This document shows positions 25,877 to 35,750 of a DNA stretch of 55,361 bases, in pieces. The DNA is taken from contig CALAJO010000146.1 in NCBI GenBank assembly GCA_937922745.1, positions 1 to 55,361 of the forward strand, written 5' to 3'. The stretch comes from an uncultured cyanobacterium (GTDB lineage: Bacteria; Cyanobacteriota; Vampirovibrionia; Vampirovibrionales; JAGQHJ01). Under the pieces are notes generated by a model that searched no databases, had not been told where the DNA came from, and saw only the letters and a list, made by a program, of their open reading frames with translations. Within the stretch, counting starts at the first letter, position 1. The number at the start of each line of letters is the position of its first letter. The translations under genes were made by a program, and so were the position numbers.

Positions 25877-27199
25877 TTAAACTGCAACTTGATTTGTCAG
25901 CCGACTCCAGGTTTGGGAAACACGTTTCACAATGTCCTTTTCCGGGATGTTCAGTAGTTCGCCCTGGTTCATAATGCATTCCCCTGCGACATAAACAGCC
26001 TGGATTGCCGAGGGTTGGACCGAGTACACGATATGCTTGCCGAAATAAGGACGGGGCTGCAAAGACAGATCATTGAGATCCATCACCACGAAGTCCGCGG
26101 CGTAACCGGGCTGGAGCTTGCCCAAACGCTGCCCCAAAACCGTGCCGCCATTTACCGTCCCCATCTTAAAGGCTTCCTCCGCTTGGGTGACGGTAGAGTC
26201 GCAGAATTTGACCTTTTGCAGCAGGTTGGTCATCCGCATCTCCTCGATAATGGAGGCCCGGTTGTTGCTGCACCCGCCATCCGACCCCAAAGCAATGCAA
26301 ACGCCCGCTTCCAACAGTTCCTTGATACGGGTAATCCCATCACCCAGGAACATATTGCTGGACGGGTTATAAGAAATCTTGGCCTGTTGCTGGCCCATCA
26401 GGGCAATTTCCTCGTCATCCAGCCAAACGCAGTGAATGCCCACCATGCGCTCGTTCAGCACGCCGATATGATGCAGGAAGCGGATCGGGGATTTGCCGTG
26501 TTTTTCCAGCATCATCTGCCGTTCATACTGCCCTTCGGCCACATGCATATGGAAGGGGATGCGGTACTTCTCGGACAAGGCCGCCCCGGCCTCAATCATC
26601 TCCACGCTGGCACCATGCAGGCTATGCGGGGCGGGCAGAACGTGAACCATCGGCTCATCCTGAAACTCCCGGATAAGCGCCTCCGTGTTCGCAACGGCAG
26701 TAGCGACGGTTTCCTGAAACCGCTTCGGCGCGCCGTCCCAGTCGTACATGGTGCGGGCCATCGTGATTCGCATTCCCAAATCGCGCGCAGCGCGGATAAT
26801 GGTGCGGGCGTTGTCATTAGCCTCATCGTGGATATAAAAGAAATCACACACCGTGGTGATGCCGTTCTTGATCATCTCCCCAAAGGCAAACAACGCGCCG
26901 TTGTACAGATCCTCCTGATTCATCAAGCGAGAATAGCGGTAAAGGGCCTTATCTCGCCATGCAAAAAAGTCTTCGTCATCGCAGACGCCTTTTAACAGGG
27001 ATTGAAACGAATGGTTATGCGAGTTGACAAAACCGGGAATAATGGCCGCATCTGCAAAGGTTTTCACCGCAGGCTGGATTTCGGGATCCAGTTCGGCCAA
27101 AGGCCCTACGTTTCGGATGATGCCGTCTTCAATGGCAATGTAGTAATTCTCCAACGTCTTGTTTTCGGTATAGAGAAAATCGGCGCTGTAGTATTGCAT
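25877..27199 (-). CDS. Amidohydrolase-superfamily deaminase (TRZ/ATZ-like)
   Basis: 440 aa metal-dependent hydrolase. Ligand motifs: PGFVNSHNHSFQ (HxH), HMHVAEGQ, GIHCVWLDDEE and LGSDGGCSNN, in the order typical of guanine, cytosine or S-adenosylhomocysteine deaminases. The C-terminal strand (GKLQPGYAADFVVMDLN) closes the composite beta-sandwich. The ATG overlaps the last base of the epimerase stop (TAATG), so it is cotranslated with the D-glutamate-type genes. The substrate is not determinable here; an N-acyl or cyclic amide from the same pathway is possible. Confidence 0.85.
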   Translation of the reverse strand: MQYYSADFLYTENKTLENYYIAIEDGIIRNVGPLAELDPEIQPAVKTFADAAIIPGFVNSHNHSFQSLLKGVCDDEDFFAWRDKALYRYSRLMNQEDLYNGALFAFGEMIKNGITTVCDFFYIHDEANDNARTIIRAARDLGMRITMARTMYDWDGAPKRFQETVATAVANTEALIREFQDEPMVHVLPAPHSLHGASVEMIEAGAALSEKYRIPFHMHVAEGQYERQMMLEKHGKSPIRFLHHIGVLNERMVGIHCVWLDDEEIALMGQQQAKISYNPSSNMFLGDGITRIKELLEAGVCIALGSDGGCSNNRASIIEEMRMTNLLQKVKFCDSTVTQAEEAFKMGTVNGGTVLGQRLGKLQPGYAADFVVMDLNDLSLQPRPYFGKHIVYSVQPSAIQAVYVAGECIMNQGELLNIPEKDIVKRVSQTWSRLTNQVAV

Positions 27200-28263
27200 T
27201 ACCGGGCCACTCCCACTTCCCGTTTAATGACGCCAAGGCCGGGCCGATTGGGTAGGAACAGTTGGTTTGCCTCCCAGCGAACCCCTTCGACCGGATCATT
27301 TGCCAAGAGCAAAGCCCCATCCAGATCCAGATAATCGACCAACGGGGCCAGGTGGGCAAAAGCGGTGATGGACAAGGAAGACTCGGCAAAGCAACCCAGC
27401 ATAATGCTGAGGTGGTGAGCCCGTGCCGCGTGAATCATCCGCAAGGCTTCGTACAAGCCGCCGGTTTTAGTCAGTTTCAGGTTCACACCGTCAGCCCATT
27501 GGGCCACGATGGGAATATCCTTCAGGACGTGGGCGCTTTCATCGGCCAGCAAGGGTAAGGGAGAAGCTTCCTTAACCCGCTTCCGATCCGCGGGAGAAGC
27601 ATCCGGATGCAAAGGCTCCTCCACAAACTCCACGCCAAACGACTGTAATACCGGGAACAGTTGAATGGCCTGATCCGGAGTCCAGGCTGCATTGGCATCC
27701 ACGCGAATCGTTACGTCATCCGAAACCAAGTTGCGAATCGTTTCCAGGGTCTTCAAATCCTCTGGGCCACCCACTTTAACCTTTAAGATGTCGTATCCCC
27801 GCTCAATGGCAACCTGGGTTTTATGCTTCACCATATCCAGATCCGCTATGCCAATGGTATACGAAGATCGCGGCACCATGGCGGCGTCCAGGCCCAGGAG
27901 GCGGTAGAGGGGTTGCCCGGCAATCTGGCCCAATAAGTCGTACAAAGCCATCTCGATAGCGGCCTTGGCCGGCATATGCCCATGGAACTGGCTTAAGGTA
28001 TGGTTAAACCGCTGAATATCAAACGGCGTAATGGCCTCAAGCAGTTTCTCTTCCTGCACCCAAGCCAAAAAATCCAGGACGGACTGCTGGTTACTGCCGT
28101 AATACTCGCAAGGGACGGCTTCCCCCAGGCCAACGTATGTCTTTCCCGCGTGGGAATAAGTCAGCTCGACAAAGACATGGTGCGCAACGGAAGTTGTGCC
28201 CCGGGAAATCGTGAAATCAAACTCGCATGGCAGTGCCACCGGATAGAAATGAAGTTGAACCAT
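27199..28263 (-). CDS. dgcA: Enolase-superfamily epimerase (L-Ala-D/L-Glu epimerase or DgcA)
   Basis: 354 aa of the muconate-lactonising subgroup. Catalytic features: KVKVGG (KxK base), VDANAAW, VEEPL and LADES metal ligands, KLTKTGG with the second Lys base, and the C-terminal DLDGALLL. The family includes L-Ala-D/L-Glu epimerases and DgcA, which epimerises N-acetyl-D-glutamate to the L-form. The neighbour upstream (DUF1611, DgcN type) favours the DgcA role. A promoter lies at 28305-28332. It is followed with one-base overlap by an amidohydrolase. Confidence 0.85.
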   Translation of the reverse strand: MVQLHFYPVALPCEFDFTISRGTTSVAHHVFVELTYSHAGKTYVGLGEAVPCEYYGSNQQSVLDFLAWVQEEKLLEAITPFDIQRFNHTLSQFHGHMPAKAAIEMALYDLLGQIAGQPLYRLLGLDAAMVPRSSYTIGIADLDMVKHKTQVAIERGYDILKVKVGGPEDLKTLETIRNLVSDDVTIRVDANAAWTPDQAIQLFPVLQSFGVEFVEEPLHPDASPADRKRVKEASPLPLLADESAHVLKDIPIVAQWADGVNLKLTKTGGLYEALRMIHAARAHHLSIMLGCFAESSLSITAFAHLAPLVDYLDLDGALLLANDPVEGVRWEANQLFLPNRPGLGVIKREVGVAR

Positions 28264-28304
28264 GGGCCGTCCCCTCTCTCAAATGCCTGAATGGAAACGC
28301 CGTT

Positions 28305-28332
28305 ATTGTAGCAACTTTGTCTACTGAATCAA
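28305..28332 (-). promoter_or_regulatory. Promoter of the epimerase gene
   Basis: Minus-strand TTGATT (28332-28327), 16-base spacer ending TTGC, and TACAAT (28310-28305): an extended -10 box GTTGCTACAAT. It may allow expression apart from the DUF1611 gene upstream. Confidence 0.55.
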
Positions 28333-28369
28333 AGTCAGGCGTGCGAGTTGCTGATTCTGCCCTGATAAT

Positions 28370-29443
28370 TTAGAACGTATTCACCAAGGCCTCTACCAGG
28401 CCATCCACACCAAAGCGAACCGGATCGGTGGCAGGCAAACCGGTTTCAGCTTGGGCCTTGGCAATGGCCGCCCTGGCGTCGTCTTCGGCAAGGGTACTGG
28501 TATTCAGGCTAATCCCCACCACTTTTGCCGGTTTAATCCAGCTTGCGGCGCTTTCATAAATCTCTACAAACCGGCTGAGGCTGGGCAAGGGAACAGAGTC
28601 GAAGTTGTTAATGGTCTTCAGTTTGGTGTTATGGCAAAGGATCATCGCATCCGGCGCCGACCCGTGCAGCAAGGACATAGTGACGCCGGAGTAGGCCGGA
28701 TGCAGCAAGGAACCTTGCCCTTCCACAATCACCCATCGCGGATGGCTCGCTTTAATAACGTCATCGATTTCCTGCTCCAGCGTCCCAGCCATAAAGTCGC
28801 CAATCACCCGATCCAACGGCACACCGGATCCGGTAATCATAATCCCGGTCTGGCCGGTTGCGACAAACACGGAGGCTTCACCCCGCTTTTGCAGGGCGTT
28901 GTTCAATTCCAGCGCAACCGTCATCTTGCCCACGGAGCAATCGGTCCCGACCATCGTAATCACATGCGTGCCTGATGGACGGGGAAGCTGACGCGTGATG
29001 ATGTTCTCGTTGGTGGTCGCTCGCACATCCCACAGATGAACCTGGTACTGCTGCGCCAGAGCCCGTAGCTCCGGATCCTCGTTGAGGAAAATATGCAAGC
29101 CGCTAATGATATGGAGCCCTTTTGTAATAGCCTCCCGAATCACGTCACGATATTGGCTTGGCAAGTCCCCGCCCATGGGTGCGGTGCCAACCAGGAGCGC
29201 CTTGGGCTTGGGGGATAAATTAAGCGCTTCTTCCAGCATGGCGATAATCGGGGCATCATGGGCAATCCCCGTTGCCTGCCGAACCGTCTTGCCAGCCTGT
29301 TGGCTATCCAGTACCGCCGTAATCGGCCATTGGCCATACCGAATGACACCCAGGCCCGTTTTGGATTGATGCGCGCCAAAACACCCTTCGGCTAGAATGA
29401 CTAGCGGCGTTTCAACCGGATTAAACTGCATACTGCTGGCCAT
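28370..29443 (-). CDS. dgcN: DUF1611 protein (DgcN-type N-acetyltransferase)
   Basis: 357 aa. It has the DUF1611 pattern: VILAEGCFGAHQSKTG near the N-terminus, GTAPMGGDLPSQYR, a P-loop-like GTDCSVGKMTVALEL, ATGQTGIMITGSGVPLDRV and VEGQGSLLHPAYSGVT. DUF1611 proteins paired with an enolase-superfamily epimerase have been characterised as DgcN-DgcA, which acetylate D-glutamate and epimerise it to N-acetyl-L-glutamate. ATG 29443 has GGGAG nine bases upstream; a start at 29470 lies seven bases after the -10 box and would be leaderless. Confidence 0.8.
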   Translation of the reverse strand: MASSMQFNPVETPLVILAEGCFGAHQSKTGLGVIRYGQWPITAVLDSQQAGKTVRQATGIAHDAPIIAMLEEALNLSPKPKALLVGTAPMGGDLPSQYRDVIREAITKGLHIISGLHIFLNEDPELRALAQQYQVHLWDVRATTNENIITRQLPRPSGTHVITMVGTDCSVGKMTVALELNNALQKRGEASVFVATGQTGIMITGSGVPLDRVIGDFMAGTLEQEIDDVIKASHPRWVIVEGQGSLLHPAYSGVTMSLLHGSAPDAMILCHNTKLKTINNFDSVPLPSLSRFVEIYESAASWIKPAKVVGISLNTSTLAEDDARAAIAKAQAETGLPATDPVRFGVDGLVEALVNTF

Positions 29444-29477
29444 GGATTGCCACTCCCAATACTTGCCCATTGACAAT

Positions 29478-29488
29478 AGTGTAGCAAA
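29478..29488 (-). promoter_or_regulatory. Promoter of the DUF1611 gene
   Basis: Minus-strand TTTGCTACACT (29488-29478), an extended -10 box TGC-TACACT; -35 region unclear. Confidence 0.5.
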
Positions 29489-29571
29489 TATTGCAGCCGA
29501 CAGTGGCAATCCATTCGCAATGATATTGTATTTTCAACCGGCCGACCGAGGAGCGGAATAACCAGCATGCC

Positions 29572-30027
29572 TCAATGTGCCAAATGCAACTCCCTGGGAT
29601 GGGTTTCTACCGGCGCGCCGAACAGCCAGCCCGGGTTTTCCTTGCTGGTGCTTAGCCAGGAATACTCTGGAAAATCCACGCTGGCACGAAGGACTTTCGG
29701 CTTTTGGCGAAAGAAGCGCAGGATCGTCTGAACGGTTCCGGTCACCAGACATCCACCCTGCGGTTGGTTTGCCTTCTTAGAGAGCAACGGTTTTAACGTG
29801 GTCATATCAAACCCGGCATGCTCCAGTTCGGAAAACACCTGACGCATATTGCGGCAGCGAAATTCCAGGTACACCCGGCGGCGTCTTTCCGGTTTATCGT
29901 GCAACAACTGCTGTACGGATTTTGGCTGAACCTTTCCCCTGACCTTGGAAAGCAATTCCAACTCGCTCTTGTCCAGCTCTGTGTGAATAACCAGTTTTTT
30001 ATGATTGTCAAAGTTTCTTTTTAACAC
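29572..30027 (-). CDS. Hypothetical basic protein
   Basis: 151 aa, strongly basic, not recognised. The central part (RRRVYLEFRCRNMRQVFSEL, GCLVTGTVQTILRFFRQKP) suggests an alpha/beta fold; no signal or membrane segment. The start is a GTG with GAGGGA seven bases upstream. It could bind nucleic acid, but nothing shows this directly. Confidence 0.6.
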   Translation of the reverse strand: MLKRNFDNHKKLVIHTELDKSELELLSKVRGKVQPKSVQQLLHDKPERRRRVYLEFRCRNMRQVFSELEHAGFDMTTLKPLLSKKANQPQGGCLVTGTVQTILRFFRQKPKVLRASVDFPEYSWLSTSKENPGWLFGAPVETHPRELHLAH

Positions 30028-30292
30028 AGTCTGTTCCCTCTCTCATCTATCTTTTGGATTCTGCTGTGCTGTAGGAACCCTGTAATATAGAGAAAATACT
30101 GGGAAAAACATACTCCCCAACCTGGCTAAATCTGTTATCGAAGAAGCCATTATAAGAAGGGTACGGTAGAGGAGTAAAGACACTATTATAAATCTTTTAC
30201 AATTATAAATAAAACATCAAAGATCTTCAAAATCCCGTTTTTATACCTTTAGGAAAACTTTAGACGGGTTATTCTAGGAGGCTATGGGGTAT

Positions 30293-30730
30293 ATGGTTCA
30301 GACACAAGGCCCTGTGGGGGGCGGACAAGAACAGGTTTACATACCACCACCGCAAAACCAAGCGGCGGAAGGTGCAAAACTTAATCCAACTGGCAAACTA
30401 CGTAATGAATTACTGAACCCAACGTGGAGCAATCCGTTTGGCGGCACGCCGGTTCTTCCGGCCCAAGTGCAACAAAATGCCTTACAGTTCCAACATCAAT
30501 TACAGCTTGGGCAATTGGGCACGCCGAACGCACCAGCTAGTACTGAAATTTTAAATGCATTTGCTTCTATAATTCAGCCGGAAGGCCAGGACACAACGGA
30601 TGAGCAGGTTGCAGAAACCAGCGTTGAGGGTGAAGATGCAGACACCCTGGCAAGCGATTTGTTTGGCGCTCCTGCAAAACCTGCTAGTGGCTTTGCCAGG
30701 AGTTTCTTAGGGGCAAGCTTATCTAACTAA
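30293..30730 (+). CDS. Low-complexity Gln/Pro/Asn-rich hypothetical protein
   Basis: 145 aa, rich in Gln, Pro, Asn and Gly, probably largely disordered, with an acidic C-terminal half (QDTTDEQVAETSVEGEDADT). No signal peptide. AGGAGG at 30276-30281 is 11 bases before ATG 30293 and only two before ATG 30284, so 30293 is preferred. Upstream 30028-30292 is AT-rich non-coding sequence with no clear structure other than AAGATCTT and a CCCGT...ACGGG pairing. Its stop overlaps that of uvrA by four bases. Confidence 0.6.
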   Translation: MVQTQGPVGGGQEQVYIPPPQNQAAEGAKLNPTGKLRNELLNPTWSNPFGGTPVLPAQVQQNALQFQHQLQLGQLGTPNAPASTEILNAFASIIQPEGQDTTDEQVAETSVEGEDADTLASDLFGAPAKPASGFARSFLGASLSN

Positions 30731-33621
30731 TCCGATAAACCCATCATTGGGCGTAAATATTGCGCCGTGTAAGACGTTGAGTGTTGGGCGACTTGCCGAG
30801 GGCTGCCTTCCGCGACGATTTCCCCGCCGCGATGGCCGCCTTCGGGCCCAAGATCAATGATATGATCGGCCATCTTAATCAAATCCAGGTTGTGTTCGAT
30901 GATTATGACCGTATTTCCGGCATCGACCAGCCGGTTAAGGATGTGCAGCAGGTTTTCCAAATCCTGCCAGTGCAGGCCGATGGTAGGCTCATCCAGCAGG
31001 TAAAGCGTGCTTCCCGTTGATCGCTTGCAGAATTCCGTCGCCAGCTTGATGCGCTGGGCTTCGCCACCAGAAAGCGTGGTGGCCGGCTGTCCAAGCTGGA
31101 CATAATCCAGCCCGACATCCTGAAGGACTTGCAGTTGGCGATTAATCGCCCCTTGTTCGGAGAAAAAGGCCGTGGCCTCTTCCACCGTCATCTGCAACAC
31201 ATCGGCAATGTTTTTGCCGTGGAAGGTCACGTCCAGGGTTTCCCGGTTGTAGCGTTTACCATGGCATGTGCTGCACGGCGTATAAACATCCGGCAGAAAG
31301 TTCATTTCCACGCGGATCATGCCGTCACCACGGCAATCCGGGCAGCGGCCCAAGGCTACGTTAAAGCTAAAGTGCCCCGGTTTGAAGCCTTTCACCTTCG
31401 CCTCTTCGGAACTGGCAAACAGGTTACGGATCGGATCAAAAATGCCGGTGTAAGTGGCCGGATTGCTGCGTGGGCTGCGTCCAATCGGCGATTGATCGAT
31501 ATGGATGAATTTATCGATATGCTCCAGCCCTTTGACTTTTTTAAACCCGGTGGGGCGGGCACGATGCTTGCCGAACTGATGCTGCATAATGCCATACAGC
31601 AAATCGAATACCAGCGTGGATTTTCCGCTGCCACTGAGCCCCGTGACACAAATCAGCTTGCCCAATGGGAAATCTACTGTCACATTCTTGAGGTTATGCA
31701 AGGTTGCCCCTTCAATGGTCAGGAATTTCCCGTTTCCAGATCGGACTTCTTCAGGGGGCTCCAATTTTCGCTTGCCGGACAGGAACTGCCCGGTAACGGA
31801 TTTCTTGTTTTTCTGCACTTGCTCCGGCGGGCCGGAGGCCACGATTTCGCCCCCATGGCGCCCAGCCCCTGGGCCGATGTCCACCAGCCAATCGGCGGCG
31901 CGCATGGTGTCTTCGTCATGCTCAACCACAATCAAGGAATTTCCCAGGTCCCGCAGGTTTTTCAATGTCTGGATCAGCTGGGTGTTATTGTAGGGATGCA
32001 AACCGATGCTGGGTTCATCCAGCACGTACAACACCCCGGACAAACCGGCTCCCAGTTGAGAAGCCAAGCGGATGCGCTGCGCCTCGCCACCGGAGAGGGT
32101 AGAGGATCGGCGGTTAAGGGTGAGATATTCCAGCCCGACATTGATAAGGAACTGAAGCCGCGAAGTAACTTCATACAAAGGCTCCCGCCCAACGGTCATC
32201 TGAAAATCGGTTAGCTGCGAAGGCAGTTCGGAAGTGACCTGGTGCGCTTCCCGCAGAGACAGCTCGCCCAGCTCGTAAATATTGTAGTTGCCCAGCTTCA
32301 CGGAAAGACTGATTGGTTTCAGCCGGGTTCCCTGGCAGGTTGGGCAGGTTACTTCATCCATAAACTGCTGAATATATTCCTTTTGCCCTGTCGAGCCGTA
32401 CAGGTAGCGCCGTTTGAGCATAGGCACAACCCCTTCGAAGCTGGAGGCAAAGTCTTCCCAAAGATCCTCTTCCTCACCCCGCTCGGAGAAATTCAGCTCA
32501 TCGGCAACCTGGGCAATAATCCGTTGCGATTCCCCAGACTGCTCCCCATAGAAAAGGAGTTTCCGCTCGCGCTCGGTCAGCCGCTCAAACGGCACGGTGC
32601 GCCGGATATGATGCTGCTTGCTGATGCCCTTGATATACGCGCGATAATAACGCCCCAAAGCTTTTTGAAAGGGGGCAATCGCGCCTTCTTCCAATGTTTT
32701 TTCCACATCCGGCACAAGCAACTGCTCGGAAATCTCCAGTCGGATCCCCAAGCCCTCGCAAGCGGGGCAAGCCCCATACGGGCTGTTGAAACTGAACATC
32801 CGTGGGGCCAGTTCCTCAAACCCGGTATCGCAGGAAGGACAAGCCAGGTTTAAGGAATACAGCGCCGAACGCTGCGTTTCATCTTCCGCATCCACCCGGT
32901 TGATAATGACAAAACCTTCCGCTTTCTTCAAAGCGGTTTCCACACTTTGCGTCACCCGAAACAGCACATCCTCCGAATCAGGATTGACGACAATGCGATC
33001 GACTACCACCGAAACGGTATGGGACTTGGTCTTCTCCAGTCGGTAATCCTCAGGGAGTTCTTCCAGTAAAAACGTCTCCCCATCTACCTGTACCCGGGTA
33101 TAGCCTTCCTTGCGAAGCTGATCGAACAGCGCCCGGTACTCCCCTTTCCGCCCTCGAACGATTGGGGCCAGGATCTGTACCTTGGCACCGGGCGGCATGG
33201 CCATGATGCGTTCCACGATGCGCTGCAAGGACTGGGGAGAAATCTCCTGGCCGCAATGTGGGCAATGCGGCGTGCCAATTCTCGCATACAGCAACCGCAG
33301 GTAATCCAGGATTTCCGTGACCGTGCCGACAGTTGATCGTGGGCTGCGGCTTGTCGATTTCTGGTCGATGGAAATTGCCGGGGACAGTCCCTCAATAAAT
33401 TCGACATTGGGCTTTTCAAACTGGCCGATATATTGCCGTGCGTAACTGCTCAGGCTTTCCACATAACGGCGTTGCCCTTCGGCAAAAATAGTGTCAAACG
33501 CCAGGGATGATTTGCCCGAACCGGAAACGCCGGTAAAAACCACCAGCTTATCGCGTGGAATGGTTAAATCCACATGTTTAAGGTTATGCTCTGCGGCCTG
33601 ATGGACCTGAATTTCTTTCAA
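30727..33621 (-). CDS. uvrA: Excinuclease ABC subunit A
   Basis: 964 aa ABC-type ATPase that recognises DNA damage and loads UvrB in nucleotide excision repair. It has two ATP-binding halves: Walker [15 protein letters not shown] and [14 protein letters not shown], two LSGGEAQRI signatures, DEPSIGLH and DEPTIGLH Walker B motifs, and zinc knuckles ([33 protein letters not shown]). The start is a TTG, which gives the canonical MKEI start; the ribosome binding site is weak. uvrB and uvrC are not in the window. Its TAG lies in CTAA shared with the convergent gene. Confidence 0.97.
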   Translation of the reverse strand: MKEIQVHQAAEHNLKHVDLTIPRDKLVVFTGVSGSGKSSLAFDTIFAEGQRRYVESLSSYARQYIGQFEKPNVEFIEGLSPAISIDQKSTSRSPRSTVGTVTEILDYLRLLYARIGTPHCPHCGQEISPQSLQRIVERIMAMPPGAKVQILAPIVRGRKGEYRALFDQLRKEGYTRVQVDGETFLLEELPEDYRLEKTKSHTVSVVVDRIVVNPDSEDVLFRVTQSVETALKKAEGFVIINRVDAEDETQRSALYSLNLACPSCDTGFEELAPRMFSFNSPYGACPACEGLGIRLEISEQLLVPDVEKTLEEGAIAPFQKALGRYYRAYIKGISKQHHIRRTVPFERLTERERKLLFYGEQSGESQRIIAQVADELNFSERGEEEDLWEDFASSFEGVVPMLKRRYLYGSTGQKEYIQQFMDEVTCPTCQGTRLKPISLSVKLGNYNIYELGELSLREAHQVTSELPSQLTDFQMTVGREPLYEVTSRLQFLINVGLEYLTLNRRSSTLSGGEAQRIRLASQLGAGLSGVLYVLDEPSIGLHPYNNTQLIQTLKNLRDLGNSLIVVEHDEDTMRAADWLVDIGPGAGRHGGEIVASGPPEQVQKNKKSVTGQFLSGKRKLEPPEEVRSGNGKFLTIEGATLHNLKNVTVDFPLGKLICVTGLSGSGKSTLVFDLLYGIMQHQFGKHRARPTGFKKVKGLEHIDKFIHIDQSPIGRSPRSNPATYTGIFDPIRNLFASSEEAKVKGFKPGHFSFNVALGRCPDCRGDGMIRVEMNFLPDVYTPCSTCHGKRYNRETLDVTFHGKNIADVLQMTVEEATAFFSEQGAINRQLQVLQDVGLDYVQLGQPATTLSGGEAQRIKLATEFCKRSTGSTLYLLDEPTIGLHWQDLENLLHILNRLVDAGNTVIIIEHNLDLIKMADHIIDLGPEGGHRGGEIVAEGSPRQVAQHSTSYTAQYLRPMMGLSD

Positions 33622-33803
33622 GGCTGATTAGACTTTCTTAATAAGACCACTGTTAAAGAATTCGTGCATCCATACGATAACACATCTAGCACCTGCTGTC
33701 CTTGCCTAGGGGAGTAGCAACGTCCGCCAGGTTATCCGGCCATCGCTGGTTATAGGCAGTTACAGCAGGGCATGGTTAGAGAGACAAGGTTCACGGCTTG
33801 TAC

Positions 33804-34583
33804 ATGTCCGAACAAAACGCCAACCAATTTTTTTCCAACCCGGATGCCAACAACGATGTCGGCTCCCTGAGCGATTATATTGCGCGCCATTTACAGCGCC
33901 AGGATCAACCCTTATTGGAGCAGCCTGAGCCGGAAACTTCCAAACCCAATCCATTGCCTCCCAATTTCAAGCAACCAGCCCCTTCCGCCGGTGCAAAACA
34001 AAACGGCCTGGTGTTGCATCACCTGGATTCCCAACTCGCCAACCGCCATCTGGAGCGGTATTTGCCGACGCCCACCACCCGTGTGCAGATGACGCGCGAG
34101 CGGCTGACGCAGGAATTAAACGAGATATACGAGCAACTGAAACATTTTCGGCAGTTCGAGGGCACGGAGTATCAGCAAAAGATAGAAGTGCTGGAAACCC
34201 GCTCCCAACAACTCAAACGGAAAATTTTTGAACTGGATCAGCAGCTCACCAAGCTCAACCCCTTGCAATCTATGTTTCGCAACCTGACCAGCCTGGGACA
34301 AAATGGGAATGTCAAGCGCAACTGGACTCTTATCCCCAACCCCAACCCGTTGCGAAACGAAGTGGCGACCATTAACCATCATCTGGCGTCGCTTACCAAT
34401 ATCCTGGATGCCCAGTTGCATGACCCCAACCTGACACCGGAACAGTTGGGCCGGCTGATTAACCAGTACGATCATCAACTGCGCCGTGCGGAGAAGTTAC
34501 GGGAAGAACTGGCCCAACAGCGTTCCATCAAGCATCAGTTCGGCCAGTGGATGAAGGCCTTTAACCAGCGCCCGTCCCCTTAG
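33804..34583 (+). CDS. Hypothetical coiled-coil protein
   Basis: 259 aa, not recognised. Residues 1-85 are Pro/Gln/Asn-rich. Residues 95-155 have heptad-like Leu/Ile spacing (RERLTQELNEIYEQLKHFRQ, LETRSQQLKRKIFELDQQLT) and residues 190-245 a second helical region, indicating a coiled coil. No signal or membrane segment. No convincing ribosome binding site for the ATG at 33804; a TTG at 33798 is possible. Stop overlaps the CBS gene by four bases. Confidence 0.65.
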   Translation: MSEQNANQFFSNPDANNDVGSLSDYIARHLQRQDQPLLEQPEPETSKPNPLPPNFKQPAPSAGAKQNGLVLHHLDSQLANRHLERYLPTPTTRVQMTRERLTQELNEIYEQLKHFRQFEGTEYQQKIEVLETRSQQLKRKIFELDQQLTKLNPLQSMFRNLTSLGQNGNVKRNWTLIPNPNPLRNEVATINHHLASLTNILDAQLHDPNLTPEQLGRLINQYDHQLRRAEKLREELAQQRSIKHQFGQWMKAFNQRPSP

Positions 34584-35116
34584 GGTAACGTGGGCTGCTC
34601 CTGCATAGTGGATACGGTTTGTTTCACTTGCCGGGGCCGACTGGCGAACTCATCCGGTTGCAAGGGGTTTGTGAGGATTTTTAGCAAATCGAACGTACTG
34701 ACCACACCAACCGGCTGATGATCATTGGGCTCCACAATAATCACCCGGTGTACCTGGTTGAAATACATCTGCTGGGCCAACACATCCACCGGTGTTTCAG
34801 GAAACGCCGTTATGAGATCTCGGCTCATGTACACACTGGCGCAGCCTTGGGCATGGTTAATATCAAACTCGGCACCCTTGGATAAACTGCTATCCAAAGA
34901 ATGCCCGCTTTTCTTCGCCTGGGCTCCCCTAATGCACAGACCGGCTGTCAAGACGTCCTGTACCGTAATCATGCCCACTAATCCTTTCTCGGCGTCGATG
35001 ACCGGCGCACTGGTTATACGATGCCGAATCAGCAAATCGGCTACTTCCTTGCAGGTCATCTCCGGCCTGGCCGTTACCACCTGCCGCGTTATAATATCCT
35101 TGGCACAAATATTCAT
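34580..35116 (-). CDS. Twin CBS-domain protein
   Basis: 178 aa consisting of two CBS domains: residues 1-60 (AKDIITRQVVTARPEMTCKE, APVIDAEKGLVGMITVQDVL) and 92-150 (VYMSRDLITAFPETPVDVLA, VHRVIIVEPN, PVGVVSTFDLLKIL). CBS pairs bind adenosyl ligands such as AMP or ATP and act as energy sensors. As a stand-alone protein the target is unknown. The stretch between domains is insertion-like (GAQAKKSGHSLDSSLSKG). Confidence 0.88.
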   Translation of the reverse strand: MNICAKDIITRQVVTARPEMTCKEVADLLIRHRITSAPVIDAEKGLVGMITVQDVLTAGLCIRGAQAKKSGHSLDSSLSKGAEFDINHAQGCASVYMSRDLITAFPETPVDVLAQQMYFNQVHRVIIVEPNDHQPVGVVSTFDLLKILTNPLQPDEFASRPRQVKQTVSTMQEQPTLP

Positions 35117-35183
35117 ACCATCCCCACCTTCTTTTTAACCCGGTTGGAACACCGTATTGCCACGGGTCGATACACTGTGCCAT

Positions 35184-35212
35184 AAAAAAGGCCGGTTTGC
35201 ATTCCACACCGG
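35184..35212 (-). terminator. Rho-independent terminator after the SMR gene
   Basis: On the minus strand CCGGT (35212-35208), 11-base loop, ACCGG (35196-35192), then CCTTTTTTA. It ends the exporter transcript before the CBS gene. Confidence 0.6.
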
Positions 35213-35219
35213 ATTAAAA

Positions 35220-35546
35220 TTAGCCTTTTGCCCCGCTTGCAACTTTTAGCCCCATAATGCCCAGCAACACCAACAATAAGCACACCACCCGGAATAGATC
35301 CCGCGGTTCATGCCAAAAAACCATGCCGTAAATAACCGTCCCAACAACGCCCATCCCGGTCCAGACAGCGTAGGCCGTACCCAAAGGCAGTGTGCGAACC
35401 GCTTGCGCCAAAGCAACAAAGCTCAAAATCATTAGGATAACTGTACCTACAGTGGGCCAGAGACGGGTAAACCCATCCGTATACTTAAGCGTTACGGCCC
35501 ACCCCATCTCCAGCAAGCCTGCAATCAATAAATAAACCCAAGCCAT
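35220..35546 (-). CDS. sugE: SMR-family exporter, Gdx/SugE type
   Basis: 108 aa, four transmembrane helices. Residue E13 in LIAGLLEMGWAV is the essential membrane Glu of SMR transporters. The stretch LKYTDGFTRLWPTVGTVIL and LPLGTAYAVWTGMGVVGT are characteristic of SugE/Gdx members, which export guanidinium. The internal ATG at 35546 matches the family start; a longer frame upstream to 35627 is not conserved. The ribosome binding site is weak. I find no guanidine riboswitch of the known classes upstream. Confidence 0.9.
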   Translation of the reverse strand: MAWVYLLIAGLLEMGWAVTLKYTDGFTRLWPTVGTVILMILSFVALAQAVRTLPLGTAYAVWTGMGVVGTVIYGMVFWHEPRDLFRVVCLLLVLLGIMGLKVASGAKG

Positions 35547-35652
35547 TTCAAAATCCAGCGCTTTATCTTGCTTCGTCTGCCTTGGAATACCGGATAGTAA
35601 GGATGCCTTATGATAGCATTCATACAAGGGAAGGTATTCACTTCCGCTATCT

Positions 35653-35663
35653 TTTGTTATAAT
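35653..35663 (+). promoter_or_regulatory. Extended -10 promoter for the 35751 gene pair
   Basis: TTTGTTATAAT: TG-T-TATAAT (35658-35663) with no good -35. Predicted leader about 80 bases. Confidence 0.5.
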
Positions 35664-35750
35664 TGAGCATGGGAGTTTATAAGAAAAATTAACAGAATCG
35701 TTTTATCGGCGATGGGATAACCGTATTACAGAACGATGGGAGTGCTGCTT

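Noticed and set aside
31129-32214. 361-codon antisense frame in uvrA
   Set aside because: Antisense shadow of uvrA ABC domains.
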